A stretch of DNA of 64,000 bases from Phocaeicola sp. (GTDB lineage Bacteria; Bacteroidota; Bacteroidia; Bacteroidales; Bacteroidaceae): the NCBI GenBank assembly GCA_020026175.1, contig JAHHQV010000001.1, forward strand, positions 1 to 64,000. Reading direction: 5' to 3'. Positions 43,551 through 52,261 of this stretch are shown in pieces. Each line of letters opens with the position of its first letter. Position 1 is the stretch's first letter. The notes under the pieces were generated by a model, which worked only from the letters and a program-made list of their open reading frames with translations, was not told the DNA's origin and did not search any database. The position numbers were made by a program, and so were the translations under genes.

Positions 43551-43931
43551 TTATGCGAGTGTCTTATTATGCATCATCTTTTTCCATATACTTGGATTGA
43601 TCCCAGTATAATGCTTGAACTGTTTGCTGAAGTGTGTGATGTCTGCAAAACCTACCATAAAAGCTATTTCGCCTATACTTATTTCATTTCTCTCTTTTAG
43701 AATTTGTTTTGCTTCTTCCACTCTCATCGTATTGATCCAACAATTGAAATTAGTATTGTAGATATCATTGATATAATTTGATATATATGTTCGGTTGATA
43801 CCCAATTTTCGTCCTAATATTTCAATTGTTATACCCTGTGTTAAATACCCTTTTTCACTTATCCATTTGTTAATAGTATTCTTGATTTTAAGTGAATTTT
43901 TTGCTCTTCTTTTAAGATTTGTCTTTTCCAT
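43551..43931 (-). CDS. AraC-family transcriptional regulator, DNA-binding domain only
   Basis: The 126-residue protein consists of little more than the double helix-turn-helix of AraC proteins: a first HTH with ITIEILGRKLGINRTYISNY, a link helix RVEEAKQILKERNEI, and a second HTH SIGEIAFMVGFADITHFSKQ followed by FKHYTGINPSIWKK. No ligand or receiver domain is present; short stand-alone forms are common in Bacteroides, often as the C-terminal part of hybrid regulators, so it could be a split-off piece. It is 112 bp upstream of the TonB receptor gene in the same direction and may regulate it. Confidence 0.87.
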   Translation of the reverse strand: MEKTNLKRRAKNSLKIKNTINKWISEKGYLTQGITIEILGRKLGINRTYISNYINDIYNTNFNCWINTMRVEEAKQILKERNEISIGEIAFMVGFADITHFSKQFKHYTGINPSIWKKMMHNKTLA

Positions 43932-44060
43932 AATAGTCGCTTATATATCTTGCAAAATAAGTATTTTTATATTAGGATTTTGCCACATAAAACCGTGATT
44001 TATAACTGGATATGAGTTTTTTTATGTATGTTTTAGAAAGAAGAATATCATATATGAAAA

Positions 44061-44090
44061 AGAGGATGTGTCAAAAATGACACATCCTCT
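44061..44090 (-). terminator. Intrinsic terminator of the large surface lipoprotein gene
   Basis: A perfect 13-bp stem (AGAGGATGTGTCA at 44061-44073, reverse at 44078-44090), with a 4-nt loop and TTTTTC after it on the minus strand, 41 bp past the stop. Confidence 0.85.
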
Positions 44091-44130
44091 AAATTATTAC
44101 AATCTATAGTTAGATTATTCTACTATTAAA

Positions 44131-46875
44131 TTAGTTTTTAGGGCTCAATTTAACAGGTATGTTAACTTTAACTACAGAAAGAGCTGTAAATGTTACAGTT
44201 GCTTCTACTGTCAAGTTGAATTCCTTGATAAGAGCAGTTCCCTTATTTTCCCAAGAAATTTCTCCTGATTTCTCGTCTACAAGCAAGAATCCTTCTGTTG
44301 ATTTAAGTCTGTCTACAATAGCCTGGCTTTCTTTTGTAAATGCATACTTAACAGATACAGCATTTGTATTTATCTTGTAAGTATTTGCTGCAAGGTCTGT
44401 CAACTGAAGTTCCTTGTCGTAGAAGTGATAAATACCTTTACCGTAGTTATCAACAACATTTACAGCAGTTTTACCTGCAACAGTTGTCTTAGATGGACTA
44501 TCTGTCAATGTAAGTGCTTTAGCATTACCAGCCTTGAATGGATTAACAAATCTAACATCATATTTCTGTGTTCTTGATTCGCCATTGTCATAAGTAGCTG
44601 TTACTACAACTGGTTTGTTGTATGCTTCCATTGTAAGTTCTTCAGCCAATGTTACTACTGATTCTCTTACTAATGGTGAAGGATTCATTTCAACTTTCAA
44701 TGGATCTTCTTCAACGTCCCATTTCAAAGACATTTCTGCCAACATGTCAAGAGCTCCTTGTTTTGCTTCGAAATGTTCATTCATCTTAGTCTGCAACTTC
44801 CAAGTATTATCAACTATATTACCCTTAACAGTTGCAAAAGGATTATCTCCAGCAGTTACATAAGCATCGTTATATTTGTATGCTGGCATATCGTTTATAA
44901 CAGTAACTTCCTGAGTAAGTATTACATTACCACGTTTTTCATCTTCATTAGGTTTATATGTAATAGTAATAGTGTATTTACCACCAACGTAAGAAAGATC
45001 TGTCAAAACTTCATTGTTCACATTGATTTCAACAGGAGCTGTAGTAGTAGATGTCTGTTTTGTAGCAACCTTGATTTCGAAACCTTCATTTTTGAAGTTG
45101 CCTGTAGCTTTCAAATCATTAATTCCAGGTTTTCCTGTTGCTACCAATAAGATTTCTGGTGTTTGGTATTTTTCTCCAAATTCAACAGAAGTCAATCCTG
45201 TAGCTTTGTATACTTTTGTATTGAAGTCTTCCCATGTCATTTTTGTAACTTCATCGAAGTCAGAATCTTTCTCATCAGCCATCAATGTAGAATAATTGAA
45301 TGTTTGAGGGGCAGAAACTTCAGCAGTAATATCTTCTTGGTTAGTTCCGTCAATAATTTCCAATTTGATATATGAAGAAGCAACAAGTTTTACTTCACCA
45401 TTGTTTGTTTTCATAAATGCATCAACACGTACAACTGGCATACGTCCTACTGCTGCAATGCCATATTTTGCATCGATAGTAACTTTACCATCTTTTGTTA
45501 CGTTGATGAAATCCTGCTGGTTTGTCTTAGGAGCGTCAACTGCTATATATTCTTCAGGTTTTGAATATTCGAATGTGATGTCACCTTCAGCAAAATTCAA
45601 GTCAGTCATTGATGTTTTTCTTGTTTCGTCATACAAGTCAACATATTCACTTAAATCAATACCTGTAGTATGTTTAACTTCAAGGTCTACATTTTTTGTA
45701 GCAACAGCATTTGCAATTTCTTTTACAAATGCATCATCTTCCTTGCTCGCTGAGTTTATAACTTTATTACGTTCTTTAAATTCAACTAAAGTATTAACAT
45801 TGCTCTCTTTGCTGTTTACTATTACAGGAGTAGCATCTTCAGTTTTAACTACGATATAGTCTGAAGTTGTATATTTTGTACCTTGCCACAACTGCAATGC
45901 TGTGAAGTTATTATTATTTTCTATGCCTTCTGCAATGCTAAGGTAGTTAGCTTTTGCACTTACTACAGCTTCACCGTCTTTTACAGTCAGACCGTTTACA
46001 GCTGTCAATAAGTCGAACATATCACCAGCAGCACGTGATGTTACTGCACGGCTTATAAACTTAGCAACAGCACCTTCTGTATAAGCATCAGATGGATTGA
46101 TTCTATAAGGAACTTTTACAATGTTAGAGAAGTTCTTGTCATATAGAGGTTTGAAAGATTTGTCTTCATTGAAACTTTCTTCGCTCAAGTATTTTTTTAC
46201 TACATAGAATTTGTCTTTTGTAGTTGGGTATTTTGTATCATTATCTTGAACGTCAACAACAAACTCAAGTGAACCGATAGCTTCACCAAGGATGATTTCA
46301 ACGTTACCTTCAACACCTTCTACGTTTGCGAAAACAAGTTTGTTTCCGTCTTTGATAGCTGTAACTCCAGTAGCAACAGTTCCTTCACTAGCTTTCCAGC
46401 TAATTTTTGTTGCTTCTACAAGCTTGCCGTCCTGATAAATGTCAAAACATCCTGTTTCTGTATTAGGAACATAGTATTTTCCATCAGCACCATCAGCGCC
46501 ATTAGTACCATTAGTACCATTAGTACCATTAGTACCAACAGCCTTGTAGTTTTGTTTTACACCGTTCTTACACCAGTAACCTCCGGCATCGATTGTCCAT
46601 ACGTCAGCTTTTGTACCATTAAGCACATCGTATGTTTTGCCATCGCTTAATGTAATTTTGATACCGCCGTTTCCATCTTTGATGTCTTCTACAGATTTGA
46701 TTACAGCTCCTGATTCTACAAGTTTCTTTAGTTCACCTAATGTAACGTTGATGGCATCTACTTGTTCCTGTAAGCCATCAATTTCGTCATCGTAATCCTT
46801 GCAAGAAGTAAAAGTTGCTGTTGAAGCAACAAATAAAGCTCCAAACAGAAGTGCACTTAAATACCTTTTTCTCAT
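44131..46875 (-). CDS. Large cell-surface lipoprotein, DUF4988-like N-terminus with Gly-Thr-Asn repeats
   Basis: The 914-residue protein starts with a lipoprotein signal (LLFGALFVASTATFTSC, Cys about residue 25). A short coiled coil follows (EIDGLQEQVDAINVTLGELK, as in DUF4988-type proteins), then DGKTYDVLNG repeats and a collagen-like Gly-X-Asn/Asp tract (GTNGTNGTNGTNGADGADGK) at about 112-131. The rest is a chain of beta-sandwich-like domains (TITYKPNEDEK, VTATYDNGESRTQKYDV). Architecture suggests a structural or adhesive surface protein. A nine-base unit repeated four times (46501-46536) encodes the GTN tract. A 210-nt leader follows a -7 box at 47086, and a strong terminator stands after the gene, as for highly expressed messages. 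Function unknown. Confidence 0.75.
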   Translation of the reverse strand: MRKRYLSALLFGALFVASTATFTSCKDYDDEIDGLQEQVDAINVTLGELKKLVESGAVIKSVEDIKDGNGGIKITLSDGKTYDVLNGTKADVWTIDAGGYWCKNGVKQNYKAVGTNGTNGTNGTNGADGADGKYYVPNTETGCFDIYQDGKLVEATKISWKASEGTVATGVTAIKDGNKLVFANVEGVEGNVEIILGEAIGSLEFVVDVQDNDTKYPTTKDKFYVVKKYLSEESFNEDKSFKPLYDKNFSNIVKVPYRINPSDAYTEGAVAKFISRAVTSRAAGDMFDLLTAVNGLTVKDGEAVVSAKANYLSIAEGIENNNNFTALQLWQGTKYTTSDYIVVKTEDATPVIVNSKESNVNTLVEFKERNKVINSASKEDDAFVKEIANAVATKNVDLEVKHTTGIDLSEYVDLYDETRKTSMTDLNFAEGDITFEYSKPEEYIAVDAPKTNQQDFINVTKDGKVTIDAKYGIAAVGRMPVVRVDAFMKTNNGEVKLVASSYIKLEIIDGTNQEDITAEVSAPQTFNYSTLMADEKDSDFDEVTKMTWEDFNTKVYKATGLTSVEFGEKYQTPEILLVATGKPGINDLKATGNFKNEGFEIKVATKQTSTTTAPVEINVNNEVLTDLSYVGGKYTITITYKPNEDEKRGNVILTQEVTVINDMPAYKYNDAYVTAGDNPFATVKGNIVDNTWKLQTKMNEHFEAKQGALDMLAEMSLKWDVEEDPLKVEMNPSPLVRESVVTLAEELTMEAYNKPVVVTATYDNGESRTQKYDVRFVNPFKAGNAKALTLTDSPSKTTVAGKTAVNVVDNYGKGIYHFYDKELQLTDLAANTYKINTNAVSVKYAFTKESQAIVDRLKSTEGFLLVDEKSGEISWENKGTALIKEFNLTVEATVTFTALSVVKVNIPVKLSPKN
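46501..46536. repeat. Four 9-bp tandem repeats in the surface lipoprotein gene
   Basis: ATTAGTACC is repeated exactly four times in frame, encoding Gly-Thr-Asn. In-frame change of copy number would alter the length of the collagen-like spacer without breaking the gene. Confidence 0.9.
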
Positions 46876-47415
46876 GATAAAAATAAATTTTAATTTATAA
46901 ATTAAACAATATTCGGCTGCTTTACCGATAATCTTAAATTATACAATAGAACCAGCATTTGCCGATTCAGCCAATATAGGTTAATGTTGAATTATCAGTT
47001 TGAATTCAGCACTTTTATGCCTATATTAAAATCTTAATAATATTAACGGTTATTGTTTATTCAATATCCGTCTTTAATTTTGCTTCAAAAGTATGTTTTT
47101 TATTATCAGACTATTAGTCAAAACGTAAACAAATATATATTAATGTTTAAAAACATGTTTTATAACATTGTAAAATGTATAAGAACTAAAAAGGGCAGAA
47201 ATTTAGAAATTTGTTTAAATGTAAATTTTAGGATAAACAATAACTTTGATTTTATTGTTATATGAACTTTGCTTGCTGTCTTGTTTGAGATTTTATAATG
47301 TAGAATAAGAAAAAAGTGTGGTTATGTGTTTTTGTGATATAAGAAAAGCACTGAGTAAATTTTATTACTCAGTGCTTGGAGCTGTTTTTTGAAATACTGT
47401 TGCTGTATTAAGATA
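46876..47415. other. Leader and promoter region of the surface lipoprotein gene
   Basis: No gene is seen. A -7 box TACTTTTG (minus) lies at 47086-47093, with a possible -33 TTTG complement at 47119-47122, predicting a leader of about 200 nt for the lipoprotein message. The plus frame at 47053-47265 is AT-rich and has no features. Confidence 0.45.
47347..47376 (-). terminator. Intrinsic terminator of the M16 peptidase gene
   Basis: A perfect 12-bp stem (arms 47347-47358 and 47365-47376, AGCACTGAGTAA) with a 6-nt loop; TTTTCTTAT follows on the minus strand, 39 bp past the stop. Confidence 0.85.
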
Positions 47416-48642
47416 TTAAATATAAATCAGTGTAGATAGATAGTTTTCGTCGAATATCTCGTTCGAAATTTCCAATAGTTCTGAGGCAGTGATTTCCTCT
47501 ATCTTTTTATATGCCACTTCCTGTTCCTCAAATCTGTTGTAGTGAAGGAAACATTTTCCCATGTCCAAGGCATAGTTCTCGAAATTGTCGGATGCCACAC
47601 CCATCTGTCCTATAATCTGTTTTTTGGCGGCAGACAGTTGTGTACTTTTCATCATGTTGTCTCTTAGTTTTTTCAGTTCCTTCCTTACCAGTTCTATGCA
47701 TAAGTCCTTGTCTTCTTGGTCGCAGCCGAAGTATATGCTGAATGTTCCTGTGTCGGTATACGATGTGACATTCGATTCTACACTATACACCAATGCGTTT
47801 TTTTCTCTCAGGACGATGTTCAGCTTACTGTTCATTCCTGGTCCGCCCAATATATTGTTGAGCAGATATAGTCCCACTTTCTTTTTGTTGTGTGCATCGT
47901 ATGCTCTTGCTCCAATCATTACATGCGCCTGATGTGTATCCTTGTTTATTGTAAGCCTTTGTGGTGTATATGCAAACGGAGATGTTCTTGTTTCGGTGAA
48001 CTGACTGTCGGAATTGAAATCGGATGTAAGTTTTTCAATGACCTTTATTACTTTCTTGAATTCGATATTTCCCATCACAAAGAACACCATGTTGTTAGTC
48101 TTGTATCTTCTGCCGGTAAAGTTGAGGGCATCGTTGCTTCTGAATCCTCTAAGCATATCCGGTTTTCCAAGTATGTTTCTTCCTAGTGGATGGTCGGGGT
48201 ATATCAGTTCTTCGAAATCGTCGAATATCAGTTCTGCAGGGCTGTCTTCGTAGCTTTGTATTTCGTCGATTATGACTTCTACTTCCTTCTCTATCTGGTT
48301 TTCGGGGAATGTACTGCAAAACACTATGTCGGTCAGCAGCTCGGCTGCACGCATGAAGTGTTCTTTAAGGAAGGCACTATATACTATGGTTTCTTCTTTA
48401 TTGGTATAGGCATTGAGGTCTCCTCCTACATTTTCCATCCTGTTGAGGATATGCCATGCCCGCCTGTGGGTAGTACCTTTGAACATAAGATGTTCTACAA
48501 AATGGGCTATTCCCTGTTCTTCTTTTTTTTCGTCTCTTGTTCCTGCGTTTATGGCATATCCGCAGTACATAACGTTGGTGGGGCTCGGACTGTGTATTAT
48601 TCTTAGTCCGTTATTCAGTGTATGTGTAGATATTGTTTTCAT
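47416..48642 (-). CDS. M16-family zinc metallopeptidase
   Basis: The start is the ATG at 48640-48642 (MKTISTHTLNNGLRIIH); the frame stays open by chance up to 49215, over the divergent kinase gene. The 408-residue product has the inverted zinc motif HFVEH in GIAHFVEHLMFKGT and the downstream Glu in ETIVYSAFLKEHF, the substrate-binding NILGGPGMNSKLNIVLREK, and a second half-domain. It belongs to the processing-peptidase-like group of single M16 half pairs (408 aa). It probably cleaves peptides in the cytoplasm or periplasm; no signal peptide is seen. A -7 box TATTTTTG (minus, 48712-48719) lies 70 bp upstream. Confidence 0.92.
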   Translation of the reverse strand: MKTISTHTLNNGLRIIHSPSPTNVMYCGYAINAGTRDEKKEEQGIAHFVEHLMFKGTTHRRAWHILNRMENVGGDLNAYTNKEETIVYSAFLKEHFMRAAELLTDIVFCSTFPENQIEKEVEVIIDEIQSYEDSPAELIFDDFEELIYPDHPLGRNILGKPDMLRGFRSNDALNFTGRRYKTNNMVFFVMGNIEFKKVIKVIEKLTSDFNSDSQFTETRTSPFAYTPQRLTINKDTHQAHVMIGARAYDAHNKKKVGLYLLNNILGGPGMNSKLNIVLREKNALVYSVESNVTSYTDTGTFSIYFGCDQEDKDLCIELVRKELKKLRDNMMKSTQLSAAKKQIIGQMGVASDNFENYALDMGKCFLHYNRFEEQEVAYKKIEEITASELLEISNEIFDENYLSTLIYI

Positions 48643-48695
48643 ATCGATTGTATATTTTGTGGCTAAGATAATAATTATAACTTGTTTTTTTATGA

Positions 48696-48719
48696 TAACT
48701 TTGTAGTAATGCAAAAATA
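48696..48719. promoter_or_regulatory. Divergent promoter pair: M16 peptidase and PfkB kinase
   Basis: On the plus strand TAACTTTG (48696-48703) matches TAnnTTTG 33 bp before the kinase ATG. On the minus strand TATTTTTG (48712-48719) matches it 70 bp before the peptidase ATG. The two boxes are only 8 bp apart, so transcription in one direction could hinder the other. Confidence 0.5.
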
Positions 48720-48735
48720 ATATATTTTGATAATT

Positions 48736-49656
48736 ATGAGAAAAATAATAGGAATAGGAGAGACTATACTTGACATTCTCTTTCGTGACGGTCAACCTCA
48801 GGCTGCTGTTCCGGGAGGTTCGGTTTATAACAGTATGATTTCTCTTGGAAGGATGGGGATGAACGTTACTTTTGTAACCGAAGTGGGTAATGACAGAGTC
48901 GGGAAAATTGTTCTTGACAATATGGTGGAGAACGGGGTAAGTACCGATTGCGTAAACGTGTACAGCGATGGAAAGTCGCCTGTTTCGCTGGCTTTTCTTA
49001 ACTACAGGAATGATGCCGAATATGTGTTTTATAAAGACATCAGGGATAATGGACTTGATGTGCCTATGCCCGATATAGAAAAGGATGATATAGTGATAAT
49101 AGGTTCGTATTTTGTAGTTTCTGCCGTGAATCGTGACAAAGTGAAGGAACTGCTTGATTATGCATGTAGCCGTGGAGCCATTGTTTATTATGACGTAAAT
49201 TTCAGAAGTTCGCATGCAGGAGAGGCTATAAAGCTGATGTCGTCGGTGATAGAGAATATGGAGTATGCCGATATATTGAGAGGTTCGACAGAAGATTTCC
49301 AGAATCTATTCAAAATATCTGATCCTGATATTGTGTATAAGAAAAAAGTGGAATTCTATTGCAAGAATTTCATATGCACAGATTCTGACAAGGATATACA
49401 TCTGTATTCCAGCAGTGTAGACAAGACATACGGAATAGAGCCGGTGAAGACTGTAAGCACCATAGGAGCCGGCGATAATTTCAATGCCGGCCTTGCATAT
49501 GGGCTTGTGAAGTATAATATCTTGAGGGATGACCTCAAGTCTCTTTCCGAAGATGACTGGGACAAGATAGTACGTTGTGGTATAGACTTCAGCGCAAATG
49601 TATGCCAAAGTGTGAACAACTCTATTTCTAGAGAATTTGCTGATTCATACCGTTGA
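48736..49656 (+). CDS. PfkB-family carbohydrate kinase
   Basis: The ATG at 48736 is preferred to a TTG nine bases earlier. The 306-residue protein has the ribokinase/fructokinase pattern: [30 protein letters not shown] (substrate Gly-rich motif), VGNDRVG, and the catalytic [16 protein letters not shown] with the base Asp in GAGD. It phosphorylates a sugar, perhaps fructose, with ATP. It is divergent to the M16 peptidase gene and convergent with mnmA, whose 3' end overlaps its own by 29 bp. Confidence 0.92.
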   Translation: MRKIIGIGETILDILFRDGQPQAAVPGGSVYNSMISLGRMGMNVTFVTEVGNDRVGKIVLDNMVENGVSTDCVNVYSDGKSPVSLAFLNYRNDAEYVFYKDIRDNGLDVPMPDIEKDDIVIIGSYFVVSAVNRDKVKELLDYACSRGAIVYYDVNFRSSHAGEAIKLMSSVIENMEYADILRGSTEDFQNLFKISDPDIVYKKKVEFYCKNFICTDSDKDIHLYSSSVDKTYGIEPVKTVSTIGAGDNFNAGLAYGLVKYNILRDDLKSLSEDDWDKIVRCGIDFSANVCQSVNNSISREFADSYR

Positions 49657-50758
49657 CAATTTTCTTGACTTCGTTCTGGAAGGCTATAAATCCGCCTCCC
49701 AGGACGCGGTTGCCTTCGTAGAACACTGCCGACTGTCCGGGAGTGATGGCTGAGGCTTCTGACTCGAAGTGTACTAATATCCTTCCGTCTTCGAGTGGCT
49801 TGACCGAGCATGGTATGGATTTGCTTCTGTAGCGTATTCTTACAGACAGGTTCTTGCATTGAAGTACCTCGTCCATATCTGCCACATTTACATCTTCTAT
49901 AAGCATATATTCTGCTTTCAGTTGTTCGGCATCGCCAAGCATCACCGTATTTTTCAGAGGGTTGATCTTTAATACGTAAGCTGGTTTTCCTAATGCTATT
50001 TCCAATCCTTTGCGCTGTCCTATGGTGTAGTATGCAAATCCTTTGTGCTGTCCCAGCTTTAGTCCTTTGCTGTTGACAAACCATCCAGTACCTATTCTTT
50101 CGTCAATGTCGGGACAGTGTTCTTTAAGGAAGTCTCTGTAGTCTTTGTCGATAAAGCAAATCTCCATACTTTCCCCTCCCTTAGCCTTGGCCTCGAACCC
50201 TTTTTGTGAAAGGTACTCTCTTACTTCTGCTTTTGTCATTCCTCCAAGTGGGAAAACCATTCTCTTGAGGATATGTTGTGGAAGTTTCCAAAGGAAATAT
50301 GACTGGTCTTTTGTAGCATCGTCGCCTGTAAGTATGTATCTGTTGCCGTTTATGTCTTCAAGGCGGCAATAGTGGCCTGTGGCAATATTGGCACAATTGG
50401 TCTTGTCTGCCAATTCGCATAAAATCCTTTCCTTGAAAAGAGGGTTACACATTACACAAGGGTTTGGTGTACGGCCTCTCATGTATTCGTCGATGAAGTA
50501 TTTTACTATCACTTCACGGAACTCATTGCGTACATCTGCCACATGGTGTTCTATTCCAAGTCTGTCGGCAAGTTTACGGGCTTCTATTATAAAATCCGGC
50601 TCGTCTTGTCCGGGTGTAGAGAATTGCGACTTGACATCCCATGTGCGCATGGTTACTCCTACAACTTCATATCCTTTTTCCTGAAGCATGATGCATGTGG
50701 CAGAACTGTCTATCCCTCCGCTCATGCCTACAAGTATTCTCTTGTCTCTCTCTTTCAT
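49628..50758 (-). CDS. mnmA: tRNA-specific 2-thiouridylase
   Basis: The 376-residue protein has the PP-loop [16 protein letters not shown] near the start, the catalytic Cys of [11 protein letters not shown] (about residue 100) and the second Cys in [43 protein letters not shown] and a C-terminal OB-like domain with [19 protein letters not shown]. It makes the 2-thio group of the wobble uridine in tRNA for Lys, Glu and Gln, using sulfur passed by a relay. The 3' end overlaps that of the convergent kinase gene by 29 bp. Confidence 0.95.
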   Translation of the reverse strand: MKERDKRILVGMSGGIDSSATCIMLQEKGYEVVGVTMRTWDVKSQFSTPGQDEPDFIIEARKLADRLGIEHHVADVRNEFREVIVKYFIDEYMRGRTPNPCVMCNPLFKERILCELADKTNCANIATGHYCRLEDINGNRYILTGDDATKDQSYFLWKLPQHILKRMVFPLGGMTKAEVREYLSQKGFEAKAKGGESMEICFIDKDYRDFLKEHCPDIDERIGTGWFVNSKGLKLGQHKGFAYYTIGQRKGLEIALGKPAYVLKINPLKNTVMLGDAEQLKAEYMLIEDVNVADMDEVLQCKNLSVRIRYRSKSIPCSVKPLEDGRILVHFESEASAITPGQSAVFYEGNRVLGGGFIAFQNEVKKIVNGMNQQIL

Positions 50759-50826
50759 ATTAACTGTCTTGGTTATAAATGTTTTGACACGCTGTGACTA
50801 AAAGGTGTTCAACGTATGGTAGAAAG

Positions 50827-50879
50827 AAGGGCCATATCAGATTTCCTTGTATTGAACATGGAATTCCGATATAGCCCTT
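50827..50879 (-). terminator. Hairpin terminator after ychF
   Basis: Arms at 50827-50846 and 50860-50879 pair at 17 of 20 positions with a 13-nt loop, 27 bp past the ychF stop and upstream of mnmA. The stem is flanked by TTTT on the plus strand and by TTCTTTC on the minus strand. Confidence 0.7.
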
Positions 50880-50905
50880 TTCATTGTTTATAGTATTATG
50901 CCTGA

Positions 50906-52009
50906 TTATACATTGAATCTGAAGTGCATTATATCTCCATCCTGAACAACATATTCTTTGCCTTCTACATTCATTTTTCCGGCTTCTTTTACTGCCGATT
51001 CGGAGCCGTACTTGATAAAGTCATCGTATTTGATGACTTCTGCACGGATAAATCCTTTTTCGAAGTCGGTATGTATCACACCTGCACACTGAGGAGCTTT
51101 CCATCCCTTGCGGTATGTCCATGCTCTTACTTCCTGAACGCCGGCTGTGATGTATGTTTCGAGGTCGAGCAACTTGTATGCTGCCTTGATAAGGCGTGTA
51201 ACGCCCGATTCTTCAAGACCTACTTCCTGCAAGAACATCTGACGGTCTTCGTATGTTTCGAGTTCGGCTATATCTGCTTCTGTCTTGGCTGCAACGACAA
51301 GGATTTCGGCTTTTTCGTCTTTCACCGCTTCGCGTACCTGTTCTACATACTTGTTGCCGTTTACTGCACTGGCTTCGTCTACGTTACAAACGTAAAGTAC
51401 AGGTTTGCTTGTGATGAGGAACAATTCCTTTGCTATCTTTTGTTCGTCTTTTGTCTCGAACTGCACTGTGCGGGCCGATTTTCCCTGTTCCAATGCTTCC
51501 TTGTATTTCACCAACACTTCGTAAGTCTGCTTGGCTACCTTGTCGCCTCCAGTCTGTGCCTGTTTCTGTACTTTCTGAATACGGCTCTCTATAGTTTCCA
51601 GGTCTTTAAGCTGGAGTTCTGTATCTATGATGCCTTTGTCGCGTACAGGGTCTACACTGCCGTCTACGTGAGTCACGTTTTCATCGTCGAAACATCTCAA
51701 TACGTGTAGGATAGCATCTGTCTCGCGTATATTGGCAAGGAACTTGTTTCCAAGGCCTTCACCTTTACTGGCTCCTTTTACGAGTCCTGCAATGTCTACA
51801 ATCTCTACGGTAGTAGGAACTATACGGTTAGGGTTGATTATTTCTGCCAGTTTGTTCAGTCTTTCGTCGGGTACTGTTATTACACCTACATTTGGTTCTA
51901 TAGTACAGAAAGGGAAATTGGCTGCCTGAGCCTTTGCATTTGATAAGCAATTGAAAAGAGTTGATTTTCCTACGTTCGGCAAACCAACTATACCACATTG
52001 TAAAGCCAT
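50906..52009 (-). CDS. ychF: Redox-regulated ATPase YchF
   Basis: The 367-residue protein begins CGIVGLPNVGKSTLFNCLSN (Walker A), followed by EIVDIAGLVKGASKGEGLGN (G3 and switch II), a helical coiled-coil insertion about 125-200, LYVCNVDE in the NxxE position that gives ATP preference, and a C-terminal TGS-like domain with CAGVIHTDFEKGFIRAEVIK. YchF/OLA1 proteins bind ribosomes and affect stress responses. Its promoter is the clearest in the window: TTTG, 19 bp spacer, TAACTTTG. Confidence 0.97.
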   Translation of the reverse strand: MALQCGIVGLPNVGKSTLFNCLSNAKAQAANFPFCTIEPNVGVITVPDERLNKLAEIINPNRIVPTTVEIVDIAGLVKGASKGEGLGNKFLANIRETDAILHVLRCFDDENVTHVDGSVDPVRDKGIIDTELQLKDLETIESRIQKVQKQAQTGGDKVAKQTYEVLVKYKEALEQGKSARTVQFETKDEQKIAKELFLITSKPVLYVCNVDEASAVNGNKYVEQVREAVKDEKAEILVVAAKTEADIAELETYEDRQMFLQEVGLEESGVTRLIKAAYKLLDLETYITAGVQEVRAWTYRKGWKAPQCAGVIHTDFEKGFIRAEVIKYDDFIKYGSESAVKEAGKMNVEGKEYVVQDGDIMHFRFNV

Positions 52010-52049
52010 AAATTATATATAATTATTGTTTTCTTTTCATTTATGTGTA

Positions 52050-52080
52050 CAAAGTTACTCAAATATGATATAACTACAAA
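52050..52080 (-). promoter_or_regulatory. Bacteroidota promoter of ychF
   Basis: Minus strand: -33 TTTG (complement of 52077-52080), 19-bp spacer, -7 TAACTTTG (52050-52057), matching the TTTG-N19-TAnnTTTG consensus exactly, 40 bp upstream of the ATG. Confidence 0.8.
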
Positions 52081-52174
52081 GTAATGATGTGATTAGTGAA
52101 TAAATTGTATGATAATGCCCTTGCATTTTCTGTAATTGTAAGTTGCATTTACACAAATATAGCTTACAGTTGTG

Positions 52175-52214
52175 CTCTTGCAGCCTGCATTTGAAGAAAT
52201 GCAGGCTGCAAGAG
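52175..52214. other. Perfect 18-bp hairpin between eptA-like gene and ychF
   Basis: Arms at 52175-52192 and 52197-52214 pair at all 18 positions around a GAAG loop. It lies 47 bp past the eptA-like stop and about 95 bp upstream of the ychF promoter. No T-tract follows on either strand. It may end the eptA-like message or be a mobile palindromic repeat. Confidence 0.7.
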
Positions 52215-52261
52215 TAGAAAATGTCGGGACATCAAGTCTTTTTCACTGTTTTGAATCCTTT

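Noticed and set aside
47053..47265. 70-codon plus-strand frame
   Set aside because: Very AT-rich, lies over the promoter and leader of the surface lipoprotein gene, no features.
48643..49215. N-terminal extension of the M16 peptidase frame
   Set aside because: It runs antisense through the kinase gene; the homologous peptidase start MKTISTHTLNNGL begins at 48642.
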